Shown: in pieces, positions 1 to 5,542 of the stretch
Layout of the letters: each line of letters opens with the position of its first letter
How positions within the stretch are numbered: the stretch's first letter is position 1
Source of the DNA: Bacillota bacterium
Lineage (GTDB): Bacteria; Bacillota; Clostridia; Oscillospirales; Oscillospiraceae
Reading direction: 5' to 3'
Length of the DNA: 6,016 nt
Assembly (NCBI GenBank): GCA_017861415.1
Contig: JAGFXS010000083.1
Coordinates: forward strand, 1-6,016
Translations under genes and position numbers: made by a program
The notes under the pieces: model-generated
Told to the model about the DNA's origin: nothing
Seen by the model: only the letters and a program-made list of their open reading frames with translations
Databases searched by the model: none

Positions 1-704
1 AGGCAGCCTGCCGCTATGCTCATGGCGATTTTTGTCTGATAGGGGTTCTCCTGAAGAAGTTGATCCTCTGTGGGATTGGAGAGAAAGCCGCATTCGACCA
101 GAATTGCGCGGCAGGAGATATTTTTCATTAAATACACTGTGTCTGGAATTTTCATGGCTTGCCGATGGTTGCTGGCATCCAGATTCTCCGCTACCAAACG
201 CTGGATTCGATCAGCCAGTGCCCTTGAACTCTCCTCCTGCCCATAAAACACCTGTAGTCCATGTGAGCTCTTTTGGGGAAAAGAGTTTTGATGGATACTG
301 ATCAGCGTTGGAGCCTCCAGGGCGTTAACCATCTTAACCCTGTTTTTCAGATCTGATGCTTTCCTTTTTCGAATGCTGGCAGCTTCTTCATCATGGATAG
401 AGACATCCGCGGTTCTTGTCATGATGGTATCCACACCGTAAAATCCAAAAAGAAGGTCTAACCGCTGTCCGATGGCTAAATTAATGTGACTTTCTGCCTG
501 CCCGGACGGGGACACGGCACCGCCGTCCTCTCCGCCGTGACCGGGATCAATGACAAAAACCTGTTCCGGAAAGCGACAGAGAGTAACTGCTGAAGTGACT
601 CCCTCTTGTTTTACAAACCAATAACCCGCTATCAGAAGGGCTAAAGGAATAAGGATAGCAATGATGCGGAAGGCTCGTGTTTGATGATACTTCAAAACTC
701 TCAT
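1..704 (-). CDS. cwlD: N-acetylmuramoyl-L-alanine amidase, CwlD type (3' end cut by window edge)
   Basis: Zinc-dependent amidase (Amidase_3 family) that cleaves the bond between N-acetylmuramic acid and the stem peptide. In Bacillus, CwlD acts with PdaA to make muramic-delta-lactam in the spore cortex. I translated 234 codons without a stop; B. subtilis CwlD is about 237 residues, so only a few C-terminal codons are missing. Residues about 12-31 form one hydrophobic N-terminal segment, a signal anchor or uncleaved signal peptide. Metal ligands expected for the family are present: His56 in DPGHGG (53-58), Glu71, and His138 in SIHQN. The catalytic Glu204 lies in LVECGFLSNP. The stretch TVYLMKN just before it is typical of CwlD rather than of vegetative amidases. 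The ATG at 704 is preceded by AAGGG at good distance, with GGGG directly next to the start. The gene follows fba on the same strand, but a hairpin lies between them. The family is near certain; the CwlD subtype is very likely. Confidence 0.92.
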   Translation of the reverse strand, partial: MRVLKYHQTRAFRIIAILIPLALLIAGYWFVKQEGVTSAVTLCRFPEQVFVIDPGHGGEDGGAVSPSGQAESHINLAIGQRLDLLFGFYGVDTIMTRTADVSIHDEEAASIRKRKASDLKNRVKMVNALEAPTLISIHQNSFPQKSSHGLQVFYGQEESSRALADRIQRLVAENLDASNHRQAMKIPDTVYLMKNISCRAILVECGFLSNPTEDQLLQENPYQTKIAMSIAAGC

Positions 705-766
705 CCCCTTTTCCCTTGAATCTATGAGAAAATAGGGGTAGTTATGTGGGAAAGCCGGCAGTAAAG

Positions 767-798
767 AAAGGCGGTACAGCTTCGGCCATACCGCCTTT
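767..798 (-). terminator. Rho-independent terminator downstream of fba
   Basis: The perfect 10-bp inverted repeat AAAGGCGGTA / TACCGCCTTT has a 12-base loop and begins 8 bases past the aldolase stop codon. In the minus direction the right arm runs into TTTCTTT, a moderate U-rich tail. The loop holds C-TTCG-G on the plus strand. Position, GC-rich stem and tail support termination of aldolase transcription before cwlD, so cwlD probably needs its own promoter. Confidence 0.8.
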
Positions 799-805
799 TG
801 GAATG

Positions 806-1741
806 CTAAGCTTTTCCGTCAGAACCCAGCACGTTAACAATTTTATTTTTCACCAGATCACGGATATTGTTTCGTCCGGGAGTTAAATACTGCCGGGGAT
901 CAAAATGATCGGGATGGGCTGCCAGATGCTGTCGAACGCCCGCCGTCATCGCCAGACGAAGGTCAGAGTCAATGTTGATTTTGCAGACTGCCATCCGGGC
1001 TGCCTGACGAAGCATGTCCTCAGGAATTCCAATGGCATCTGCCAGCTGTCCGCCGTTGCTGTTGATATCATTGACATATTGGGGAATCACTGAGGAGGCG
1101 CCGTGGAGGACAATGGGGAAACCGGGAAGTCGTTTTGCGACTTCTTCTAAAATATCGAATCTCAACTGAGGTTTTTGCCCAGGTCTAAATTTGAAGGCAC
1201 CGTGGCTGGTACCAATGGCAATGGCAAGACTGTCCACTCCAGTGGCCTTTACAAACTCCTCCACCTGATTGGGGTCCGTATAGGAAGACTCTGCGGCGGA
1301 CACGTTGATGTCGTCCTCAACCCCCGCCAGACGGCCCAACTCCCCTTCCACCACAACTCCGTGGGCGTGGGCATACTCCACCACTTTCCGAGTCAGCGCA
1401 ATGTTTTCCTCAAAGGAATGCTTGGAGCCGTCGATCATTACAGAGGTGAAGCCGCCATCAATGCAGGATTTACACACTTCAAAATCCTCGCCGTGGTCCA
1501 GATGGAGACAGATGGGCAGCTTGGTGTCCTCTAAGGCTGCTTCTATTAGCTTCATGAGATAGGTATGCTTTGCATATTTTCTTGCGCCTGCAGAAACCTG
1601 AAGGATCAGTGGGGCGTTCACCTCTTGCGCTGCCTCAGTGATTCCTTGAATTATCTCCATATTGTTTACGTTAAAGGCACCGATGGCGTATCCGCCCTCG
1701 TAGGCCTTCCGGAACATTTCCGTGGATGTGACCAGTGGCAT
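806..1741 (-). CDS. fba: Class II fructose-1,6-bisphosphate aldolase
   Basis: Cytoplasmic zinc-dependent aldolase that interconverts fructose-1,6-bisphosphate with dihydroxyacetone phosphate and glyceraldehyde-3-phosphate in glycolysis and gluconeogenesis. The 311-residue TIM-barrel protein has normal family length. Visible signature residues are Asp82 (catalytic) and His83 (zinc) in LDHGED, Glu134 in GELG, the zinc ligand His180 in GTSHG, His213 in LHGASS, and the phosphate-binding region NIDSD (256-260). The reading frame also permits a GTG start two codons upstream (1747), but that leaves only 3 bases after AGGAG. The ATG at 1741 has 9 bases and gives the usual MPLVTS start, so I chose it. 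It is divergent from the phosphofructokinase gene, whose product makes the aldolase substrate, and a hairpin terminator follows closely. Nothing in the protein looks abnormal. Confidence 0.97.
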   Translation of the reverse strand: MPLVTSTEMFRKAYEGGYAIGAFNVNNMEIIQGITEAAQEVNAPLILQVSAGARKYAKHTYLMKLIEAALEDTKLPICLHLDHGEDFEVCKSCIDGGFTSVMIDGSKHSFEENIALTRKVVEYAHAHGVVVEGELGRLAGVEDDINVSAAESSYTDPNQVEEFVKATGVDSLAIAIGTSHGAFKFRPGQKPQLRFDILEEVAKRLPGFPIVLHGASSVIPQYVNDINSNGGQLADAIGIPEDMLRQAARMAVCKINIDSDLRLAMTAGVRQHLAAHPDHFDPRQYLTPGRNNIRDLVKNKIVNVLGSDGKA

Positions 1742-1787
1742 TGTCACTCACTCCTTTTCTAATTAACGGGACTAAAATGCGCCCCTG

Positions 1788-1810
1788 TTGCCTCAATTAT
1801 GATAAGGCAA
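1788..1810. promoter_or_regulatory. Inverted repeat overlapping the fba -10 box, possible operator
   Basis: TTGCCT (1788-1793) and AGGCAA (1805-1810) form an exact 6+6 inverted repeat with an 11-base AT-rich centre. The centre contains the proposed aldolase -10 box (1799-1804). A dimeric repressor bound here would block aldolase transcription. The arms do not match operators I know for CggR or CcpA (cre), so the regulator is unknown. A chance repeat is possible. Confidence 0.3.
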
Positions 1811-1826
1811 TTTTACCAGTTGTCAT
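1799..1826 (-). promoter_or_regulatory. Predicted sigma-A promoter of fba
   Basis: Read on the minus strand, ATGACA (1826-1821, 5 of 6 to TTGACA) and TATCAT (1804-1799, 5 of 6 to TATAAT) are separated by 16 bases. The predicted start near 1792 leaves a leader of about 50 bases before the aldolase ATG. The -35 box touches that of the divergent phosphofructokinase promoter. Confidence 0.55.
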
Positions 1827-1854
1827 TGATAATTGCAAGGGGGCATGGTATGAT
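1826..1854 (+). promoter_or_regulatory. Predicted sigma-A promoter of the pfp operon
   Basis: TTGATA (1826-1831) and TATGAT (1849-1854), each one base from consensus, are separated by the optimal 17 bases. The predicted start near 1861 gives a leader of about 44 bases carrying GGGAGG (1891-1896), 8 bases before the ATG. This is the best-scoring vegetative promoter I can see in the window. Confidence 0.7.
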
Positions 1855-1881
1855 CTAAGGAGATTGCAATCCATCTTGCAA
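1833..1881. repeat. Three copies of the palindrome TTGCAA around the pfp promoter
   Basis: TTGCAA, its own reverse complement, occurs at 1833-1838 (inside the promoter spacer), 1864-1869 and 1876-1881 (both in the leader). Copy-to-copy distances are 31 and 12 bases. The last two can pair as a 6-bp hairpin with a 6-base loop in the mRNA just before the ribosome binding site. They may be operator half-sites, a leader hairpin, or coincidence. Confidence 0.35.
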
Positions 1882-1904
1882 AGGTTTATTGGGAGGTTTT
1901 TTAT

Positions 1905-3143
1905 ATGGAACAGTTAAGAGGCGCCTGCATTATCGGCCAGTCCGGGGGACCCACGGCGGTAATTAATGCCAGCGCCCAAGGCGTCATCCAGACGGCTCTG
2001 CAAGCGGGCGTTATCACCCGTGTTCTCGGCGCAGCTCACGGAATTAAGGGCGTACTGGCAGATCAGCTCTATGAAATGGCGGAGGAGGATCCCCGCGAGT
2101 TGGACCTGTTGCAGTTTACCCCATCCTCTGCTTTGGGGTCCTGCCGATATAAGCTCTCTGACCCGGATCAAGATGACCGCGACTATAAGCGGATTTTGGA
2201 TATCTTTATGAAGTATGATGTTCGCTACTTCTTCTATAACGGTGGAAATGATTCCATGGACACTTGTAATAAGATCAGCAAGTATATGCAAAAGGTAGGA
2301 TATTCCTGCCGCATTATCGGTGTGCCTAAGACCATAGACAATGATCTGTTTGGAACCGATCATTGTCCCGGCTTTGGCAGTGCCGCCAAGTATATTGCTA
2401 CCTCCTGCATGGAACTGTACCAGGACGCCCGGGTCTATGATACAGGCACTGTAGCCATTGTGGAGATAATGGGACGACATGCTGGATGGCTTGCTGGGGC
2501 TGCCGGTCTGGCAACCTGGGCTGGTGCCGGACCTGATCTGGTCTACCTACCGGAGGTGCCCTTTGATATGGATCAGTTCCTATCAGATGTGGAAGATTTC
2601 TACCGCCGAACAGGCAATTGCTTAGTGGCAGTCTCAGAAGGGATTCACTACGCAGACGGCACCTTTGTTTCCGAGGCAAAAACCTCCGCCACAGACGGTT
2701 TCGGCCACGCCCAGCTGGGCGGTCTTGCAGCCATGATGGCGGACGTGGTGAAGAACCGCTTGGGTGTAAAGGTGCGCGGAATCGAGCTCTCTCTCCTGCA
2801 GCGTTGCGCCTCCCATCTTGCCTCCCAGACCGATCTTTCTGAAGCCTATATGGCAGGTAAGGTCGCTGTTGAGGCAGCCGTATCCGGGGTCACCGACAAA
2901 ATGGTTGCCTTCCGTTGCACCCGAGACGATAATGGTTATCACTGCGAACCTCAGTTGATCCCCCTCACCGATGTGGCCAACGTAGAGAGCAAAGTTCCTA
3001 GGGATTGGATTAATGAAAAAGGCAACGGTGTCACCCAGGCCTTTATCGACTATGCGTTGCCCCTGATTCAGGGTGAGGCGCCGCGTCCCACAGATCATGC
3101 CCTGCCTCGTTTTGTCCGGCTGAAAAAAGTCTTAGCAAAATAA
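1905..3143 (+). CDS. pfp: 6-phosphofructokinase, probably pyrophosphate-dependent
   Basis: Cytoplasmic enzyme phosphorylating fructose-6-phosphate to fructose-1,6-bisphosphate. The 412-residue protein belongs to the PfkA superfamily: GQSGGP (11-16) begins the phosphoryl-donor loop, GGNDS lies at 113-117, PKTIDND at 141-147 with catalytic Asp145, MGRHAG at 189-194, and SEG at 244-246. Two positions separate donors in this family: ATP enzymes have GGDGS and PGTIDN, while this protein has Asp116 and Lys142, the pyrophosphate-type pair. I therefore infer EC 2.7.1.90, which is reversible and uses PPi. It is longer than the roughly 320-residue bacterial ATP enzyme. The ATG has GGGAGG 8 bases upstream. 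It is divergent from aldolase and followed after 22 bases by a small flavoprotein gene, probably co-transcribed. Family assignment is certain; donor choice is inferred from residues. Confidence 0.93.
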   Translation: MEQLRGACIIGQSGGPTAVINASAQGVIQTALQAGVITRVLGAAHGIKGVLADQLYEMAEEDPRELDLLQFTPSSALGSCRYKLSDPDQDDRDYKRILDIFMKYDVRYFFYNGGNDSMDTCNKISKYMQKVGYSCRIIGVPKTIDNDLFGTDHCPGFGSAAKYIATSCMELYQDARVYDTGTVAIVEIMGRHAGWLAGAAGLATWAGAGPDLVYLPEVPFDMDQFLSDVEDFYRRTGNCLVAVSEGIHYADGTFVSEAKTSATDGFGHAQLGGLAAMMADVVKNRLGVKVRGIELSLLQRCASHLASQTDLSEAYMAGKVAVEAAVSGVTDKMVAFRCTRDDNGYHCEPQLIPLTDVANVESKVPRDWINEKGNGVTQAFIDYALPLIQGEAPRPTDHALPRFVRLKKVLAK

Positions 3144-3165
3144 AGCCTAGGGTGGGAGGCCATTT

Positions 3166-3663
3166 ATGAGAAGAAGAGACCGGGAAATGCCGGCTGAATT
3201 TGCCTTAATGGTTCTGGACAAGTGTGCTTACGCCACACTGGCAACTACAAACCCAGATGGAACCCCATACAGCACGCCGATCACCATCGTCCGTGAGGGA
3301 GCCTGTATTTACTTCCATGGTGCTCTCCACGGTAAAAAGGCGGATAACCTTCGGGCGAGGCCTACTATTTGCCTGTCCTGTGTTGGAGAAACCAAGGTGG
3401 TTCCCGCTTACTTTACTACGGAATTTGAGTCGGCTGTGGTAACTGGAATTGCCCAGGAGGTCACGGAGGATGAGGAGAAGATCCACGCTCTTCGCCTCCT
3501 TGCCGAACGATACACACCGGACAACATGCTTCACTTCGACACCGCTGTTGCCGAAAGCCTATCCCGTACGGCAATCTGGAAGATCACCATTACAGAGATT
3601 TCAGGAAAACGAAAAAAATACGACGCAAAAGGCGTTGAAATGAAGTTCGGCCGGATGGAGTAA
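3166..3663 (+). CDS. FMN-binding split-barrel protein, NimA/pyridoxamine-phosphate-oxidase-like
   Basis: This 165-residue cytoplasmic protein belongs to the pyridoxamine 5'-phosphate oxidase-like FMN-binding split-barrel superfamily, in the group annotated as nitroimidazole-resistance (NimA-like) proteins. Supporting features are the MRRRDRE N-terminus, the barrel strands around YATLATTNPDGTPYSTPI (22-39), the FHGALHGKKADNLR segment (50-63) that typically contacts flavin phosphate, and the SCVGE turn (71-75). Length is typical. TGGGAGG ends 6 bases before the ATG. It starts 22 bases after the phosphofructokinase stop, so the two are probably one operon, though no functional link is obvious. 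Members reduce or bind small redox substrates; the true substrate here is unknown and drug resistance should not be assumed. Family confidence is high, specific function low. Confidence 0.88.
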   Translation: MRRRDREMPAEFALMVLDKCAYATLATTNPDGTPYSTPITIVREGACIYFHGALHGKKADNLRARPTICLSCVGETKVVPAYFTTEFESAVVTGIAQEVTEDEEKIHALRLLAERYTPDNMLHFDTAVAESLSRTAIWKITITEISGKRKKYDAKGVEMKFGRME

Positions 3664-3674
3664 CCATCCGGCCG
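3648..3674 (+). terminator. Perfect hairpin with the stop codon in its loop
   Basis: The 11-bp inverted repeat (3648-3658 with 3664-3674, core GGCCGGATGG / CCATCCGGCC) has the 5-base loop AGTAA, which includes the TAA stop of the NimA-like gene. The last three full codons are inside the stem. The U-tail is poor (GTTGGTCTT), so it may act as an mRNA-stabilising 3' hairpin, or together with the next hairpin as a terminator between convergent genes. Confidence 0.6.
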
Positions 3675-3682
3675 TTGGTCTT

Positions 3683-3705
3683 AAGCTCTCTCGTTAGAGG
3701 CTTTT
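3683..3705 (+). terminator. Second hairpin between convergent genes
   Basis: AAGC-T-CTCT (3683-3691) pairs with AGAGGCTT (3696-3703) as 8 bp with one bulged T and a CGTT loop. Two further T residues follow, making a run of four (3702-3705). In the minus direction it lies 36 bases past the sigE stop, but without a U-tail. It may end the pfp operon, act in both directions, or be fortuitous. Confidence 0.4.
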
Positions 3706-3738
3706 GAATGAATACATGGCAAAGCTAATTGTGAAGTA

Positions 3739-4470
3739 TTAAGGTACCTCCATCACCTTCATGATTTCTTTCTTCAGGCGGGAGATGATACGTTTCTCTA
3801 GTCTGGAAATATAGGATTGTGAGATACCCAAGCAGTCTGCCACTTCTTTTTGGGTGTGCTCGACAGTGCCCTCTAGCCCAAATCGCATGGAGATGATCTG
3901 CTTTTCTCGGGGAGATAATTTACTCATGGCATCTGACAGGAGCTTTCGGTCTACATCTGCCTCCAAAGGCCGCAGCACCAAGTCATTTTCCGTACCTAGA
4001 ATGTCGGACAGAAGGAGCTCGTTTCCATCCCAGTCAGTATTTAAGGGCTCATCAAAAGAGATTTCGTTTTTCTGTGTGGAGGTTTTTCGCAGATACATCA
4101 GGATTTCATTTTCGATACAGCGGGAGGCATAGGTAGCCAGCTTAATGTTTTTATCTGCTTTATAGGTGCCTACTGCTTTTATAAGGCCGATGGTGCCAAT
4201 AGAGATTAAATCCTCAATGTTGATCCCCGTGTTTTCAAAGCGACGGGCAATATAGACCACGAGGCGCAGGTTACGTTCAATTAACTGGGCAGATACCTTC
4301 TGATCTCCTTCGGACAGTCTGGCAATGAGTAGGCTTTCTTCCTCTCGATTAAGAGGAGGGGGTAGTGTCTCGCTGCCTCCGATGTACATCACTTTCCCTG
4401 GCAATCGAATACTCCACCTAGCTAAGAAGACTTGGAGTTTGATGTACCATCTGATTCTACTGATCTTCAT
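3739..4470 (-). CDS. sigE: RNA polymerase sporulation sigma factor, pro-sigma-E
   Basis: Sigma factor of the early mother-cell compartment, made as an inactive membrane-associated precursor. The 243-residue product closely resembles B. subtilis SigE (239). Residues about 1-28 form the basic, amphipathic pro-sequence, and the mature part begins around YIGGSE (29-34), followed by the hallmark LPPPL (36-40). Region 2 covers about 65-135 ([18 protein letters not shown], then [17 protein letters not shown] and [11 protein letters not shown]). Region 4 covers about 180-237, with a helix-turn-helix near 207-228 ([12 protein letters not shown]). The frame stays open to a TTG at 4518, but that start overlaps spoIIGA. 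The ATG at 4470 has GAGAGG 8 bases upstream inside a long purine tract and gives the family N-terminus, so I chose it. It starts 34 bases after spoIIGA, whose product activates it. No sigG follows, unlike many relatives. Confidence 0.96.
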   Translation of the reverse strand: MKISRIRWYIKLQVFLARWSIRLPGKVMYIGGSETLPPPLNREEESLLIARLSEGDQKVSAQLIERNLRLVVYIARRFENTGINIEDLISIGTIGLIKAVGTYKADKNIKLATYASRCIENEILMYLRKTSTQKNEISFDEPLNTDWDGNELLLSDILGTENDLVLRPLEADVDRKLLSDAMSKLSPREKQIISMRFGLEGTVEHTQKEVADCLGISQSYISRLEKRIISRLKKEIMKVMEVP

Positions 4471-4504
4471 GCTGTTATCCTCTCCTCCTTCATCATTTTC
4501 TGCG

Positions 4505-5362
4505 TTACCTGCACCCAATCAGAGCATTGTACCCGCCCCCGTCAGATAGAGGTGTAGGAGACAATGCAACCAAATGTTCCTGATAGATCTTCCCACCAAT
4601 ATCCATCTGATCGAGCTTTACGGCCAGTAGCATTCCGCAGTCCACCCCCACCGCCCGGTAGGGAAGAAGCCGCAGTTTGGTGCCCTTCCCTTCCTCCGCC
4701 AGGCGCTCCATGGCTTTGATTGGTTGCTCCAGAGACTCCTTTGACAGCAACCAATCATCTGGAAAGAGGGTTTTAAGCTTCTCGCCTTCAACTACTGGGA
4801 CAGATCTTCCGTTCACCGGATCCTGAAGTGTATTTCCGCTGTCCACCAATGCAGTCAACTGAACTAGATTTCCTCCATGACGGATGGTGACGTCCACCAA
4901 CTCTCGTTTACTTGTGTGATGTATCATACCCCGCCGGAAAAACAGTGAAAGCACGCCATAACAAAACAGGGCGGACATTAAGAGTCCCTTTACATCTACG
5001 GTGGAATAGACCATACCGTCCTTCATATAGGAGGCGCCCTTAAGAAATTCAATGGCGAGTATTCCACCACAAAAGGCGCAAGATAACGCCAGAAAGATGG
5101 CTGAGATACGGATCAGCCGGCGGCTTCTGCCAAAAGAGATAAGTAGCATTAGCATAGCCGCACTGATTTTATACGCCGGATGGAGAAAGATGCGAAGGTT
5201 TGGGAAAAAGGTAAGGGCAGCGTATCCGGCCCCCAATAGCGCCGCCAAAGCAAAGCGCCACTTATGTAGTTCTTCCCCCGCCAGCTTTCCGCTGGCCAGC
5301 AAGAGCAAAAAATTGAGTATAAAATTCACGAGCAAGAAGGAATCAAGATATACAATCGTCAT
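4505..5362 (-). CDS. spoIIGA: Sigma-E processing aspartic protease SpoIIGA
   Basis: Membrane-embedded aspartic protease of the sporulation septum that removes the pro-sequence of sigma-E after SpoIIR signals from the forespore. The 285-residue product is somewhat shorter than the B. subtilis protein (309). Five hydrophobic segments lie at about 1-23, 36-53, 58-77, 84-106 and 126-142, followed by a soluble domain with the catalytic motif LVDSGN (Asp174, residues 172-177) and the typical LQDPVNG after it. The C-terminus YNALIGCR fits the family. The frame extends 30 codons farther up to an ATG at 5452. The ATG at 5362 has AGGAGG 7 bases upstream, gives the family start M-x-x-VYLD, and lies downstream of the promoter candidate, whereas the upstream ATG would not be transcribed from it. 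sigE follows after 34 bases, the conserved spoIIG arrangement. Confidence 0.95.
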   Translation of the reverse strand: MTIVYLDSFLLVNFILNFLLLLASGKLAGEELHKWRFALAALLGAGYAALTFFPNLRIFLHPAYKISAAMLMLLISFGRSRRLIRISAIFLALSCAFCGGILAIEFLKGASYMKDGMVYSTVDVKGLLMSALFCYGVLSLFFRRGMIHHTSKRELVDVTIRHGGNLVQLTALVDSGNTLQDPVNGRSVPVVEGEKLKTLFPDDWLLSKESLEQPIKAMERLAEEGKGTKLRLLPYRAVGVDCGMLLAVKLDQMDIGGKIYQEHLVALSPTPLSDGGGYNALIGCR

Positions 5363-5416
5363 AGGCACCCCTCCTGCAACCGGTTTCCATATCTCGCCTA
5401 GGTACAGCCTGACCAA

Positions 5417-5480
5417 GTCGACAGTCTTCATTATAAGGGGTGTCCACTTCAAAAAAAGTCAAAACAGGGAAACGTCAAAA
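5417..5480. promoter_or_regulatory. Candidate Spo0A boxes around the spoIIGA promoter
   Basis: Compared with the 0A box TGTCGAA: TGTCGAC on the minus strand (5423-5417) matches 6 of 7 but sits at the expected transcription start. Two plus-strand direct repeats of GTCAAAA (5458-5464 and 5474-5480), 16 bases apart, are weaker relatives of TGTCGAAA; the first overlaps the -35 box, where Spo0A binds in the B. subtilis spoIIG promoter. Each site alone is weak, and the context is the main support. Confidence 0.35.
5430..5462 (-). promoter_or_regulatory. spoIIG-type promoter with 21-bp spacer
   Basis: On the minus strand TTGACT (5462-5457, 5 of 6 to consensus) and a perfect TATAAT (5435-5430) lie 21 bases apart. 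Normal sigma-A spacing is about 17. The B. subtilis spoIIG promoter is known for a similarly long spacer and needs phosphorylated Spo0A to work. No better -35 box exists at 17 bases (CTTTTT). The predicted start near 5423 leaves a leader of about 60 bases before spoIIGA. Confidence 0.65.
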
Positions 5481-5496
5481 AAGCATGACATAAACG

Positions 5497-5532
5497 AAAA
5501 AACACCTGTTGCAGTACAATTCTGCACAGGTG
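5497..5532 (-). terminator. Rho-independent terminator of the radical SAM gene
   Basis: The arms CACCTGT-T-GCAG (5503-5514) and CTGCACAGGTG (5522-5532) pair over 11 bp with one bulged T and a 7-base loop. On the minus strand the hairpin is followed at once by six T residues (5502-5497). It begins 11 bases after the remnant stop at 5543. It separates radical SAM transcription from the spoIIGA promoter. The plus-strand side also has a short T run. Confidence 0.85.
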
Positions 5533-5542
5533 CTTTTCTTAT

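Noticed and set aside
32..301. Plus-strand open frame of 89 codons at the left edge.
   Set aside because: It is antisense to cwlD, whose conserved motifs are read on the other strand through the same bases.
719..747. Possible sigma-E promoter for cwlD on the minus strand: ACATAAC (747-741), 14 bases, CATAGATT (726-719).
   Set aside because: The -10 matches the sigma-E consensus well, but the -35 is weak. The predicted start near 712 would leave under 10 bases of leader and cut off the AAGGG ribosome binding site.
1914..2480. Minus-strand open frame of 188 codons inside the phosphofructokinase gene.
   Set aside because: It is a shadow of a conserved coding region, with no ribosome binding site or family resemblance.
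4471..4518. TTG start for sigE giving 16 extra residues.
   Set aside because: The extra residues are translated from the ribosome binding site tract and the end of spoIIGA. The ATG at 4470 gives the expected pro-sequence.
5363..5452. A 30-codon N-terminal extension of SpoIIGA beginning at 5452.
   Set aside because: It has no family similarity and overlaps the promoter candidate. The ATG at 5362 has an excellent ribosome binding site and the family N-terminus.
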